From NCBI GenBank assembly GCA_001783715.1, contig MFNF01000040.1:1-64000 (forward strand): a stretch of DNA of 64,000 nucleotides. Reading direction: 5' to 3'. How positions within the stretch are numbered: position 1 is the first letter of the stretch; each line of letters starts with the position of its first letter. The notes beneath the pieces are model-generated. The model was not told the DNA's origin, made no database searches, and saw only the letters and a list, made by a program, of their open reading frames with translations. Source of the stretch: Candidatus Lambdaproteobacteria bacterium RIFOXYD2_FULL_56_26 (GTDB lineage: Bacteria; SAR324; XYD2-FULL-50-16). This document shows positions 24,477 to 34,010 of the stretch, piece by piece. Position numbers and translations under genes: made by a program.

Positions 24477-26684
24477 ATGCCGGTTGAACTTCCACCACTT
24501 GAGCCTTTTGCCAAAGAAGGCCAAACCCTAGAATCCGCCAAAAAGCGGGTTTTAGAAGGGAAAGTTACGCCCGAGGCCTACCAAGAACTGTTGGAAGCCT
24601 ACGACAAGCTTTACCGGCAGTTTTCCCAGATGGTCAACATCAACGACCAAAGGCAGGCCGAATCCAGGGAGATCAAGGCCAAGCTGGAAGAGGAACTGGA
24701 GCTGCGCAGGGCGGCGGAAAAACAGTTGCAAGCCCAAGAGGCCGAACTGAAACAGGCCAAGGAGCTGGCCGAGCAGACCTTGGCGGAACGGGCGATGTTT
24801 TTTGCCTCCATGAGCCATGAAATACGGACCCCCTTGGCCGGGGTCGTAGGTTGCGCCACCCACCTCCTGCACACCGAGGTCACCCAAGACCAAAAGGATT
24901 TTTTGGGCACCATCCTCACCTCCTCGAACATCCTGATGAGGTTGATCAACGATCTCTTGGACCTGAGCAAGATCGAGGCCGGTCAACTGGCCTTGGAATC
25001 CCAGCCTATCGACCTGGAGGTCCTTCTTGAGGAGGTGATTGAACTGGTGGGCGTGGCGGCGGCGGACAAGGGGCTGGAGCTGATTCCCCAGGCCCAGGCT
25101 CTGCCCTTGGTCCGGGGGGACCAGACCAGGTTGGTCCAGGTGCTGGTGAATCTGGTTTACAATGCCATCAAGTTTACCCCCCAAGGACAGATAGAGCTGG
25201 GGGCGGAACAAGCGGGGGAGGAGTTGCGCTTTTGGGTCAAGGACACCGGAGTCGGAATCCCCCCGGAGCAGCAAAAGAACCTGTTTGCTCCGTTCAAACA
25301 GGCCGACAATTCGGTCGCCCGCCGGTATGGCGGCACCGGGCTGGGGCTCTCGATCTGCAAAAAGCTGGTGGAACGGTTTGGCGGTAGGATTTGGTTTGAA
25401 AGCGATGTCAAGCAAGGGACGACTTTTTGTTTCACCCACCCCCTGGAGGTTGTCGGTCCCAAGCCGGAGCCCTTTTCCCCCAAGGCGTTGGCCGGAAAAA
25501 GGCTGTTGCTCCTGGAGCCCAACCTTGCACTCCAAACTTGGCTGTTGGGGCTTTGCCAAAAGGCGGGGCTGGCGGCTACCGGTTGCGCCGAGCTAGGCCA
25601 AATGGAAGGATGGCTCGCCAGCTCGCAGCCTTTTGACCTGTTGGTGATCGACAAGACCACACTGGCTGGTCCTTTGAGAGGAGGGTTGGCCTCGTCGTTC
25701 TCCCGATTGCCCAAGTTGTTCCTGGAACTCCCCCACAATCACAATAAGGAGAGCGGCGAAACCGGCACGACCAATGAACAACGGTTGTTGAAGCCGATCA
25801 AGTCCCGTCCCTTTTTGAGCGCCTTGGAACAACTGCTCCAAGGTCCCTCGACCCCAGAGCCCAAAAACCTGGGCGGTCCGTTGCCCAACTTGGCCTTGGA
25901 GTTTCCCTTTACGGTTCTGGTGGCCGACGACAACGAGATCAACCTTAAGGTAACCCAAAGTGGATTGAAGCTCTTGGGTTATGACTCGGAGGAAGCGACC
26001 AACGGGGTCGAGGTGATGGAACGGTTGGCGGAACGGGAATTCGACCTGATCTTCATGGACATGGAAATGCCCGAAATGGACGGGCTGGATACCTGCCGGA
26101 TCATCCGGCAATCCTGGCCTTCCAAGGTCAGGCCTTTGATCATCGGACTCAGCGCCAACAGCGCCCCGGTGCACCGGCAAGTCTGCCTGGACCACGGGAT
26201 GGACGACTTTGTCACCAAACCCCTGCCACTCGCAAAACTTGGCCATCTGTTGGCCAGTTGGGGCGCAAAGGCCAAAGGGGACCCGCTCTTCCGGTTTGTC
26301 GCCTTGCAGCAGGACTATGAGACTTTTGAAGAATTCATGTTGTTGGACCTGCCCTTTGTTGAAACCCTCAAGCGGGGCTACAGCATAGAATTGTTGGAAC
26401 ATCTTGCCGAGCTTTTCCAAAAGGAACTTGCCAATGCGGGGCCAAAATTCCGGGAACTGCTTGGAAACCGCCGGTGGGAGGAGCTCTGCTCCTTGGCTCA
26501 CAAGTACAAAGGCTCCTGCTATAATTTGGGTGCTTCGAGGTTGGGGAATATCCTCGCCCAAATCGAAGCCCTGGCCCGAGAGGGCAAAGGGGAACCCTTG
26601 CCCGGTCTGCTGGAGAATTTTGACCACAACTTTGCCCCCACCTTGGCCAAAGTTGCAGCCGCCTTCTTGGTGCCCAAGGATTGA
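24477..26684 (+). CDS. Cytoplasmic hybrid histidine kinase with REC and Hpt domains
   Basis: A 735-residue kinase with no membrane span or recognisable sensor; residues ~40-105 form a coiled coil rich in Glu, Lys and Gln. The HisKA box holds His114 (SHEIRTP). HATPase motifs are NAIKFTPQGQ, DTGVGIP and GTGLGL. A degenerate receiver (~335-450, with LLEPN in place of the acidic pair) precedes a true receiver with Asp528 (IFMDMEMPEMDG) and an Hpt domain with His675 (AHKYKGS). The layout matches the kinase at 16753, so the two look like paralogues with different inputs. Its target regulator is not adjacent. Confidence 0.88.
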   Translation: MPVELPPLEPFAKEGQTLESAKKRVLEGKVTPEAYQELLEAYDKLYRQFSQMVNINDQRQAESREIKAKLEEELELRRAAEKQLQAQEAELKQAKELAEQTLAERAMFFASMSHEIRTPLAGVVGCATHLLHTEVTQDQKDFLGTILTSSNILMRLINDLLDLSKIEAGQLALESQPIDLEVLLEEVIELVGVAAADKGLELIPQAQALPLVRGDQTRLVQVLVNLVYNAIKFTPQGQIELGAEQAGEELRFWVKDTGVGIPPEQQKNLFAPFKQADNSVARRYGGTGLGLSICKKLVERFGGRIWFESDVKQGTTFCFTHPLEVVGPKPEPFSPKALAGKRLLLLEPNLALQTWLLGLCQKAGLAATGCAELGQMEGWLASSQPFDLLVIDKTTLAGPLRGGLASSFSRLPKLFLELPHNHNKESGETGTTNEQRLLKPIKSRPFLSALEQLLQGPSTPEPKNLGGPLPNLALEFPFTVLVADDNEINLKVTQSGLKLLGYDSEEATNGVEVMERLAEREFDLIFMDMEMPEMDGLDTCRIIRQSWPSKVRPLIIGLSANSAPVHRQVCLDHGMDDFVTKPLPLAKLGHLLASWGAKAKGDPLFRFVALQQDYETFEEFMLLDLPFVETLKRGYSIELLEHLAELFQKELANAGPKFRELLGNRRWEELCSLAHKYKGSCYNLGASRLGNILAQIEALAREGKGEPLPGLLENFDHNFAPTLAKVAAAFLVPKD

Positions 26685-26813
26685 CAAGATTCGCCCTCTA
26701 TGGGACTTTGGTCCGGTAAAAACAGACCAGGAAAGCCCCAAGGCCAAAGTCCGGCTTCGGTGGCCGGGACTTGGGTCCTGCTGCCCTTACCCCTCTTTCG
26801 ATCCACCGACCCC

Positions 26814-27605
26814 ATGAAGGATTACACCCCCCTGGGTAACCAAGGCCCCGGACCGAAAAAAAAAGGGCTTGGACCCCAGGGTGCGACTTTGGACTGGCTC
26901 TCTCGATTTTTGACCTTGGCGGGGTTGTTGCTCATCCTGGTGCCCTTGGTTTGGGCTCCCTTTTACCTCTCTCGGCCACTGCGGGCCATTGCGGTCGAGG
27001 GCAACCGGGTCTTGAGCGCCCAGGAGGTGGCCGCCCGGCTGCGTATGGAGCCCAGCCCCCTTTGGATCGGCCTGGACCCTTATGAACTGGAAACCCAGAT
27101 TTTGGAAGAACCCTGGGTTCAGTCGGTCAACATCAAAAAAACCAGTACCCTGGGCCTCTTGGTTGCGGTGACGGAACGGCAACCGGTGGCCTATTTTAAG
27201 GCCCAAAACGGCCTGTTTCTCTTGGATTCGGACCAAATGGTCCTGGTCCGGCCCTCCCTGTGGGGCGGATGGGACCTGCCGGTTTTTACCGATTTGAACC
27301 TCAAGGTGAACGCCGGAGACAAACTGGTCTCCTCGGGGGTTTACCGGGCTTTGGAGTTGACCAAACTGCTCGACCAAGACCCGGTGCTGCCCCTTTCGGC
27401 GGTCAGCGAGTTTTTGGTGGGCGACCCGATGAACCTGAGCTTGATCACCCAGCCGGGCGGGCTGGAGGTGCGTTTGGGTTTTGAAGGATTGGAAGAAAAA
27501 TTGGCCCGACTCCACCAAGCCAGCGGGGAGATAAAAAAACGGGAAGATCGGCTGGCCTACATCGACCTCAGACATCCCCAAGGGATCGTGATCAAACGAA
27601 AGTAA
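26814..27605 (+). CDS. ftsQ: Cell division protein FtsQ
   Basis: A bitopic divisome protein: short basic cytoplasmic part, one membrane span (~33-52, TLAGLLLILVPLVWAPF), then a POTRA domain (LRAIAVEGNRVLSAQEVAARL...PLWIGLD) and a beta domain (PWVQSVNIKK, VTERQPVAYFK, FLLDSDQMVLV). I prefer ATG 26814, giving 263 residues; ATG 26700 adds 38 residues with no ribosome site seen for either. It links FtsB/FtsL to later division proteins. Here it is separated from the usual mur/fts cluster and instead lies 1 bp before argD. Confidence 0.85.
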   Translation: MKDYTPLGNQGPGPKKKGLGPQGATLDWLSRFLTLAGLLLILVPLVWAPFYLSRPLRAIAVEGNRVLSAQEVAARLRMEPSPLWIGLDPYELETQILEEPWVQSVNIKKTSTLGLLVAVTERQPVAYFKAQNGLFLLDSDQMVLVRPSLWGGWDLPVFTDLNLKVNAGDKLVSSGVYRALELTKLLDQDPVLPLSAVSEFLVGDPMNLSLITQPGGLEVRLGFEGLEEKLARLHQASGEIKKREDRLAYIDLRHPQGIVIKRK

Positions 27606-27606
27606 C

Positions 27607-28824
27607 ATGGAAAAGACAAAAGCACTTTTAGAGCGGTACAAAAAAGTCATGGTGCCCAACTATGCACCGATGGAATTCCTTCCGGTTTCGGGTCAAGGGA
27701 CCTGGATGACCGATGTGGAGGGCCGCAGAGTCTTGGACATGGCTGGGGGGATTGCGGTTTTGGGCCTAGGTCATTGCCCGGGCGAAGTGGTGGCGGCGCT
27801 CAAAGAGCAGTCGGAAAAACTCTGGCATGTGTCCAACTACTTTGCCAACCTGCCGCAGATTGAACTGGCCGAGTTGCTCTGCCAATTGACCGGGTTTGAG
27901 AAAGTCTTTTTTGCCAACTCCGGTTCGGAGGCCAACGAAGCGGCCCTCAAACTGGCAAGGAGGTACGCCTTCGACAAGCTGGGGCCGGAGAAAAACCAGA
28001 TCCTTTCCTTCCACAAAAGCTTCCATGGCCGGACCTTGTTTACGGTCACCGCCGGGGGGCAGGAATCCTACCGCAAGGGCTTTGGCCCTTTGCCGCCCCA
28101 AATGGTCTATGGCCATTACAATGACTGCAAGGACCTGGAGAAGTTGGTTGGCGACCAGACCTGTGCGATCATCATGGAGCCGATCATGGCCGAAGGGGGG
28201 GTTTATCCGGCGACCGCCGAATTCGCCCAAACCGCAAGGGCCTTGTGTGATAAGTTCGGAGCGCTGTTGATCTTTGACGAGGTCCAGTCCGGGGTAGGCC
28301 GAACCGGCAGCCTGTATTGTTACCAACAATTGGGGGTGGAACCGGATGTCTTGACCAGCGCCAAGGCCTTGGGCTCGGGCTTCCCGGTCAGCGCCATGAT
28401 GACCCGAGACCGGTTTGCCCAGACGCTCCAGCCCGGAACCCACGGTTGCACCTTTGGGGGCAACCCGTTGGCCTGTGCCACCGCCAAGGCGACCTTGGAA
28501 CTCATCTCCAAACCGGAGTTGCTGGCCAACGTCCGGGACCGGGGGGCGCAACTGGTAGCAGGGCTGCACAAGCTCAACGACCGGTACCAACTCTTTGGCC
28601 AAGTCCGGGGCCTGGGGCTTTTGGTGGGTGCCGAACTCAACGCCACCTACCAAGGCAAAGCCAAGGCCTTTGTGAACAAAGCCCTGGCCCAGGGCCTGTT
28701 GCTCCTGGTGGCCGGGCCCGATGTGTTGCGCTTTGCCCCTTCCTTGGCGATCAGCCAGGCAGAAGTGGCTTTGGGCTTGGAACTGCTGGAAAAAGGGATC
28801 ATCGAAACCCTCAAGGAGTTATGA
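27607..28824 (+). CDS. argD: Acetylornithine aminotransferase (class III PLP transaminase)
   Basis: A 405-residue fold-type I aminotransferase that makes N-acetylornithine in arginine synthesis and may also act on succinyldiaminopimelate. Visible features: MAGGIAVLGLGHCP, FFANSGSEANEAALKLAR, SFHKSFHGRT, LIFDEVQSGVGRTG, the PLP-binding Lys in TSAKALGSGFP, and HGCTFGGNPLA. Length and motif order match ArgD closely; 4-aminobutyrate or ornithine transaminases are less likely alternatives. It starts 1 bp after ftsQ and its stop overlaps the prfB start (ATGA). Confidence 0.9.
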   Translation: MEKTKALLERYKKVMVPNYAPMEFLPVSGQGTWMTDVEGRRVLDMAGGIAVLGLGHCPGEVVAALKEQSEKLWHVSNYFANLPQIELAELLCQLTGFEKVFFANSGSEANEAALKLARRYAFDKLGPEKNQILSFHKSFHGRTLFTVTAGGQESYRKGFGPLPPQMVYGHYNDCKDLEKLVGDQTCAIIMEPIMAEGGVYPATAEFAQTARALCDKFGALLIFDEVQSGVGRTGSLYCYQQLGVEPDVLTSAKALGSGFPVSAMMTRDRFAQTLQPGTHGCTFGGNPLACATAKATLELISKPELLANVRDRGAQLVAGLHKLNDRYQLFGQVRGLGLLVGAELNATYQGKAKAFVNKALAQGLLLLVAGPDVLRFAPSLAISQAEVALGLELLEKGIIETLKEL

Positions 28825-29937
28825 GCTTAGAAAAGACCAAAGCCCGCATTGGCGAGATCCGAGAGAGAGCGGAAACTCTCCGGGGGTACCTTTGACTTGG
28901 GTCGAAAGCAGGCTAAGCTCGAAGAACTGGAATTCCAAACCGCCCAAGACCGGTTTTGGCAAGAGCCCCAAGAGGCCCAGGCCTTGGTCCTCAAACAGGT
29001 TTCCGGCCTCAAGGACGAACTGGCCCGCTGGGAGGCGATCGAACGGGCACTGAGCGATGCGGATTCAGCGGTCGAGCTTTTGGAGTTGGAAGAAGAGGCG
29101 GGCCTCCTGGCCGAAGCCAAGGTGGTGCTCGACCAAGCGGAGGGACGGATCCGGGATTTTGAACTCAAACACCTTTTGGCGGGCAAACACGACCGAGCCG
29201 GGGCGATGGTGACCATCAACTCCGGGGCTGGTGGAACCGAGTCGATGGACTGGGCCTCAATGTTGATGCGGATGTACCAACGTTGGGCGGAGTCCCAAGG
29301 GGCCGGGGTCACCGTCTTGGACCTCCAGTTGGGCGAAGAGGCGGGGATCAAAAGCGCAACCTTGCTGCTGGAAGGGGAATACTTGTACGGCAAGCTCAAG
29401 GCAGAAGCCGGGGTACACCGTTTAGTCCGTATCTCTCCTTTTGACTCCAACAAACGTCGGCACACCAGTTTTGCTTCCGTTTCGGTGTATCCCGACCTGG
29501 ACAACGAAATCGAAGTGGAGATTAGGGAGCCGGACCTGCGGATCGACACCTTCAGAAGTTCGGGAGCCGGGGGACAGCACATCAACACCACCGATTCGGC
29601 CATCAGGATCACCCACCTTCCCTCGGGGATCGTGGTCCAATGCCAAAATGAGCGGAGCCAACACAAAAACAAGGCCACCGCCATGAAAATGCTCAAGGCC
29701 GCACTTTACGAGCGGGAGGAACAAAAAAGGATCGAAGAGGCCGCCAAAGGGCAGCCGGAGAAAAAAAAGATCGAATGGGGCAGTCAGGTCCGTAGTTACG
29801 TCCTGCACCCCTACCAGCTGGTCAAGGACCACCGGACCGACTTTGAAACCAGCCAGTCCCAAAAGGTCCTGGACGGCGAATTGGACGGGTTCATCGAAGC
29901 GACCCTCAACTTTATGGCCAAAACCAACGAGGTCTAG
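28821..29937 (+). CDS. prfB: Peptide chain release factor 2, with programmed +1 frameshift
   Basis: RF2 reads UAA and UGA stops. The frame starting at 28821 encodes 24 residues and hits an in-frame TGA at 28893-28895. The site reads GGGGGTACCTTTGAC, matching the classical RF2 shift site (SD-like purine run, CTT, TGA, C). A +1 shift continues at GAC 28894 through to 29937, giving about 371 residues. The peptidyl-hydrolase motif GAGGQHINTTDSA is present. Low RF2 favours the shift, so the gene autoregulates. ATG overlaps the argD stop. The track shows only the second frame from an internal start. Confidence 0.95.
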
Positions 29938-30021
29938 CCTGCCGGTGGGGCAAAGAAACGGGTTGGACGGGCCTGGGGTCTGAGCAATGTCCCCCGGATC
30001 GGGCCGACCGAAGATTTCCCC

Positions 30022-30051
30022 TTGACAGTTTTTGGCTCAGGTCCCTATAAG
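30022..30051 (+). promoter_or_regulatory. Strong predicted sigma70 promoter for rplU-rpmA
   Basis: A perfect TTGACA (-35) and TATAAG (-10, 5/6) are separated by 18 bp, with the start of rplU about 40 bp downstream. Confidence 0.8.
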
Positions 30052-30091
30052 TACAGTTTCAGCTTTAACCCATTAGCAGAGCGATACCCCC

Positions 30092-30406
30092 ATGTACGCG
30101 ATCATCAAGACTGGCGGCAAACAATACCGGGTAGAAAAGGGCATGACCGTGACCGTGGACCTTATGGACCTCGAAGCCGGTACCGACTTTGAAACCTCGG
30201 AAGTTTTGTTCCTCAAAACTGGCGAGAACTCCTTCAAGACCGGTACCCCCTTAGTGGCTGGTGCCAAGGTTCAAGCGAAGGTTTTACGGCACATCAAAGA
30301 CAAAAAAGTGGTGATTGGCAAGCTCAAGCGCCGTAAAGGCTACCGCCGCAAGCAGGGCCACCGCCAAAATTACACCCAACTTCAGATTACCGACATCAAG
30401 GGCTAA
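30092..30406 (+). CDS. rplU: 50S ribosomal protein L21
   Basis: A 104-residue ribosomal protein of standard length. It begins MYAIIKTGGKQYRVEKG, the L21 hallmark, and ends with the basic, RNA-binding KLKRRKGYRRKQGHRQNYTQLQI tract. It binds 23S rRNA in the large subunit. It is the first gene of the canonical rplU-rpmA pair, 23 bp before rpmA, with its own strong promoter and a shared terminator. Confidence 0.98.
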   Translation: MYAIIKTGGKQYRVEKGMTVTVDLMDLEAGTDFETSEVLFLKTGENSFKTGTPLVAGAKVQAKVLRHIKDKKVVIGKLKRRKGYRRKQGHRQNYTQLQITDIKG

Positions 30407-30429
30407 GCCCTCTTTTTCCAGGTTGAACC

Positions 30430-30687
30430 ATGGCTCACAAGAAAGGTCAAGGTAGCGTTAAAAACGGTCGGGATTCAAATCCCCAGTACCGTGGCATCAA
30501 AAGGTTCGGTGGCCAAGAGGTCAGTGCCGGTACCATTTTGGTTCGCCAATTGGGCAACCAATTCCATCCCGGCAAAAACGTCGGCCAAGGCAAAGACTAC
30601 ACTCTTTTTGCCACCACCGACGGTGAAGTGAAGTTCCAAACCAAGCGGGACAAGCGGCGCTACATCAGCATCGTTCCTTTCACTTAA
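30430..30687 (+). CDS. rpmA: 50S ribosomal protein L27
   Basis: An 85-residue ribosomal protein whose N-terminus reaches the peptidyl-transferase centre. Hallmarks are MAHKKGQGS near the start, [18 protein letters not shown], and [24 protein letters not shown]. The second residue position (MAHKK) is the mature form, with no cleavable leader as found in Firmicutes. obgE, which often follows rpmA, is absent here; a terminator comes instead. Confidence 0.98.
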   Translation: MAHKKGQGSVKNGRDSNPQYRGIKRFGGQEVSAGTILVRQLGNQFHPGKNVGQGKDYTLFATTDGEVKFQTKRDKRRYISIVPFT

Positions 30688-30709
30688 AGCCAAGCCTCGC
30701 CTTTTAGAT

Positions 30710-30733
30710 CCCCCGGCCTTTGGGCCGGGGGGC
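30710..30733 (+). terminator. Terminator after rplU-rpmA
   Basis: CCCCCGGCC and GGCCGGGGG form a 9-bp stem around a TTTG loop, 22 bases after the rpmA stop, followed by CTCTTT. Confidence 0.75.
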
Positions 30734-31076
30734 TCTTTCCTCCAGCTTCCTGCAAGTCCTCCCTTAAGAGTTACCGCCAGCTTTTTTTCTTGGACCCTTT
30801 CCGCCGCCAATCTGCCTTAAGTTTTTAGAAGGGGAAAAAAGTGTTTCTCCACCCCTCCTTAAACTGAGCCAACAGCAACCCCTGGCGACCCTCTTTCGGC
30901 AGCTCCCCCTTTAAAGTTGCCTCCTTAAAAATATCGGGATTGTTTTAATAGGCTCCCCATAGGGTTTTTCTTCCCCTACATCCACTTGACCCTGGAAGTA
31001 GAAGCAGTTAGACTGGCTAAGAGAGGTCTATTTTGAAAAAGTAACGGCCAAGACAAAACGAATTTTTGGAGCCCAG
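30734..31076. other. Non-coding gap before the antiporter gene
   Basis: About 340 bases with no convincing ORF or RNA gene. It is pyrimidine-rich early and AT-rich around 30925-30970. A weak TTGACC lies near 30987 but no good -10 follows, so the antiporter promoter cannot be placed firmly. The composition begins to differ from the ribosomal genes upstream. Confidence 0.4.
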
Positions 31077-33173
31077 ATGCCGCATTTGGAATTTAGCGCC
31101 CTTACTTTATTGCTTACCCAAATCGGGGTGATCCTGCTGGCAACTCGCAGTTTGGGGTTAGCGGTCCGTTGGATTGGGCAGCCCTTGGTTATCGCCGAGG
31201 TGTTGGCGGGGATTTTGCTGGGGCCTTCCCTGTTGGGTTTGGTCTGGCCTGGGGTGTTGGAGAGTCTCTTTCCTGCTGCCTCTATGTCGCTGCTCAAAAT
31301 GTTTGCCCAGCTGGGGTTGGTGTTGTTCATGTTCTTGGTGGGCCTGGAACTGGACCCAAAGTTACTCAAGGGGCATACCCGTTCCTCGATTGCCATTAGT
31401 CACACCAGCATTGTCACGCCCTTTGCTCTGGGCAGCTTGGCGGGGTGGTTTTTGTATGACCGGTATTCCTCCCCGGAGGTCTCCCCGGTCTCCTTTATTT
31501 TATTTTTTGGCATTTCCTTAAGCGTGACCGCCTTTCCGGTGTTGGCCCGGATCCTTTCGGAGCGGCATCTGCTCTCCACTCCTTTGGGGGCGGTGACGCT
31601 CGCTTGTGCGGCGGTCGATGATGTGACGGCATGGTGTCTCTTGGCCTTTGTGGTTTCCGTGGCCCGGGCGCACGCCCTTTCTGAGGCGATTTGGACCACA
31701 GGCTTGGCCTTGGGGTTTATTTTGATTATGCTTTATGGGGTTCGGCCGCTTTTCGCCCGAGTTGCCAATCGTATTGGCAGTGCAGAGGCTTTAACCCAGA
31801 CGGTGGTGTCCGCCATTTTGCTTCTTTTGCTCGCCTCGGCCTGCACGACCGAGCTGATTGGGATTCATGCCCTTTTTGGGGCCTTTATGTTTGGGGCGAT
31901 TCTGCCAAAAACCGGGCGGATGGCCGAAACGTTGGCCGGAAAAATTGAAACCGTCACGGTGATCCTGTTGTTGCCGCTCTTTTTTGCCTTCAGTGGCCTG
32001 CGAACCCAGATTGGTCTCTTAAGTGCGCCCCAGGAGTGGGTGGTGACGTTGGGAATCATCTTGATTGCATCGTTGGGCAAATTTGGCGGCAGCCTACTGG
32101 CCGCCCGGCTGACCGGCTTTGGCTGGAGAGAGGGCAGCGCTCTGGGGATTTTGATGAACACCCGGGGGCTGATGGAATTGATTGTACTGAACATCGCCTT
32201 GGATCTGGGGATTATTTCTAGCACCCTCTTTACCATGTTGGTGATCATGGCTCTGGTCACTACCTTTGCGACCACTCCGTTGCTCCATTGGGTTTACCCA
32301 GACCAAAGATTTGCTCGACAACAACCCTTAGAACCAGAGTTAAAGGCCAAAGAATCCCTTTTGATCTGTATCTCCGATTCGGCTTCAGGCCCGGCCTTGG
32401 CCAGGATTGCCAAAGCCCTGACCGGGACCAAGAAAACGGCCACCCGACTTTTTGCTTTGCACCTTTGGAACCCAAGCAACCGACCTTCAACAGAGTTGCT
32501 CCGAAATGAACCAGAGCAAATATCCAAACCTCTGGTGTCATTGGTTGAAGAGGCAAAAGCTCTGGATTTACCGATTCAGACCATGTCTTACCAATCCACC
32601 GAGCCAGCCCTGGACATTTGCCATACGGCCAAAGCCCAACAGGCTTCTTTGGTGCTATTGGGTTCACACAAGCCTTTGTTGTTGGAAGGGAAGTTGGGCG
32701 GGGTGGTCAGTGAGGTGATCCGTAAATGCGGAAGCCCGGTGGCGGTGTTGATGGACCGAGGGCTGGCGAGGATCGAACGGGTCTTGATTGCCTATGCAGG
32801 CGGTCCCGAAGACCTGGCCGCCCTAAAGATCGCTCGGCAAATTGCCACTTCCCCTGGGGCGCAACTGACTTTGCTCCATGTGGTCCCTCCCGGCAAAATG
32901 GAACAAACCGGCAAGGGGCGGATTCAAGCAGAAGAGGTATTTCCAGATGTGGAACTAAGTTCTAAAATATTACGGACCTTGGTGGTAGAAAGCACTTCCC
33001 CTCCAGATGCAGTGTTAGAAGAGGTGGCCAAGGGTTATGACCTGATCATCCTGGGGGTAACCGCCAACTGGGGCTTGGGTGCAGGAAAGATCAGTCTGCG
33101 CCGGCAGCGGGTGCTGGAAGAATCGCCGGTTTCGGTGCTGGTGGTGCACCCGGCGATGAAGGCGGAAACCTAA
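31077..33173 (+). CDS. Cation:proton antiporter (CPA2 family) fused to tandem universal stress (USP) domains
   Basis: A 698-residue protein. Residues ~5-395 hold 12 or so membrane helices of the Na+/H+ or K+/H+ antiporter family: VIAEVLAGILLGPSLLG, FMFLVGLELD, SLSVTAFPVLARIL, ACAAVDDVTAWCLL (the ion-binding DD/ND-like site) and GALMNTRG-like NTRGLMELI. Residues ~415-560 and ~565-698 are two USP-like folds (VLIAYAGGPEDLAALKIAR, LIILGVTANWG). Such fusions are known for sodium/potassium homeostasis under stress. Codon use is visibly different from the neighbours (more ATT, fewer CCC), hinting at acquisition. Confidence 0.85.
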   Translation: MPHLEFSALTLLLTQIGVILLATRSLGLAVRWIGQPLVIAEVLAGILLGPSLLGLVWPGVLESLFPAASMSLLKMFAQLGLVLFMFLVGLELDPKLLKGHTRSSIAISHTSIVTPFALGSLAGWFLYDRYSSPEVSPVSFILFFGISLSVTAFPVLARILSERHLLSTPLGAVTLACAAVDDVTAWCLLAFVVSVARAHALSEAIWTTGLALGFILIMLYGVRPLFARVANRIGSAEALTQTVVSAILLLLLASACTTELIGIHALFGAFMFGAILPKTGRMAETLAGKIETVTVILLLPLFFAFSGLRTQIGLLSAPQEWVVTLGIILIASLGKFGGSLLAARLTGFGWREGSALGILMNTRGLMELIVLNIALDLGIISSTLFTMLVIMALVTTFATTPLLHWVYPDQRFARQQPLEPELKAKESLLICISDSASGPALARIAKALTGTKKTATRLFALHLWNPSNRPSTELLRNEPEQISKPLVSLVEEAKALDLPIQTMSYQSTEPALDICHTAKAQQASLVLLGSHKPLLLEGKLGGVVSEVIRKCGSPVAVLMDRGLARIERVLIAYAGGPEDLAALKIARQIATSPGAQLTLLHVVPPGKMEQTGKGRIQAEEVFPDVELSSKILRTLVVESTSPPDAVLEEVAKGYDLIILGVTANWGLGAGKISLRRQRVLEESPVSVLVVHPAMKAET

Positions 33174-33208
33174 TCCCAGGCCTCGACCGAAAGTGGAGGG
33201 CCAGCGGT

Positions 33209-33597
33209 CTAATCGGTCTCCACCAAATAGGCGGAGAGGTCCCGGTTCAAATGGTTGGAAGCAGCCGCAACGGTGCTGAAGATCGCAATGGGGTGCAGGG
33301 CTTTGAGGTTCCTTTGGAACAGGTTCATCATGGCGGTTTCCAAGGGACCCGAAGCGAGCAAGCACCAAGTTCCATGGGCCATGTCCCGGTCCTTGACGCT
33401 CTGGGTCAGACCAGCCAGTTCCGCAGCGGTAAACCTCACCTTCGCATCCCGGTAGTCGGCGACACCGTCAAATTCCGTGGAAAACTGGGGGTGGGCTACC
33501 ATGTCCTGGGTAGCCTCGATCACATCGTTGATGGTGACCTCCCATGGTAAACCAAAACAATTAGTTTTTGTTCAGGAAGAATGGTGAGTGTTTTCAT
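33209..33597 (-). pseudogene. Small STAS/SEC14-like protein gene with a frameshift
   Basis: The 104-residue track ORF (33209-33523) lacks a natural start. An ATG at 33597 with AAGGAG upstream encodes MKTLTILPEQKLIVLVYHG and then goes out of frame near 33540 at CATGGGAGGTCACC; adding one G there would join it to EVTINDVIEATQDM and the rest. The rejoined ~129-residue protein resembles small STAS-like unknown proteins with a P.F....D...DYRDA.v.LTA.EL pattern. Either a real frameshift has broken the gene or the base call is wrong. No function is assigned. Confidence 0.6.
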
Positions 33598-33666
33598 CAG
33601 GCTCCTTGCTTGTCTCCAGCCTTTGGGGGCAGGTTGACCGAGTCCACCACTGGAGTCCGACCACAT

Positions 33667-33972
33667 TTATAGCCGGATCCTCATCAATTTTTTGGAGCTG
33701 CTCGGAAAGTTTAGGGGGTCCTTCCCATAAACCTCTTCCACCGCCTTGTGCCGGTTTCGCTTGAGTTCACGCCACTGGTTTTCTTGGGCCTTGTAATCAG
33801 GCCCCATTTGCTCTTTGATGGCGTTTCGGTAGGTGGTCAAGGTCGTGACCAAGTAGTTTAGGCTGATCGGCTTCCCATTTTCATTTTTCCAGGCCTTTAA
33901 AAATTCGACTTCATCCAGGCAAACTGCCTTTACGGTCTCCATATCCTCCCCGACCTCGGTTAAAAACCGCAA
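33667..33972 (-). CDS. Hypothetical protein, 101 aa
   Basis: I do not recognise a family. The product is soluble, charged and probably helical, ending in a basic segment (KKLMRIRL). The start is a TTG with no clear ribosome site; the frame remains open upstream almost to the end of the small membrane gene at 34011, so the true start may lie earlier. No signal peptide or span. It follows that gene on the same strand and could be cotranscribed. Confidence 0.45.
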   Translation of the reverse strand: MRFLTEVGEDMETVKAVCLDEVEFLKAWKNENGKPISLNYLVTTLTTYRNAIKEQMGPDYKAQENQWRELKRNRHKAVEEVYGKDPLNFPSSSKKLMRIRL

Positions 33973-34010
33973 AATATTGCCTAGCCTGATCTCTACCAGT
34001 TTTTTGAGGT

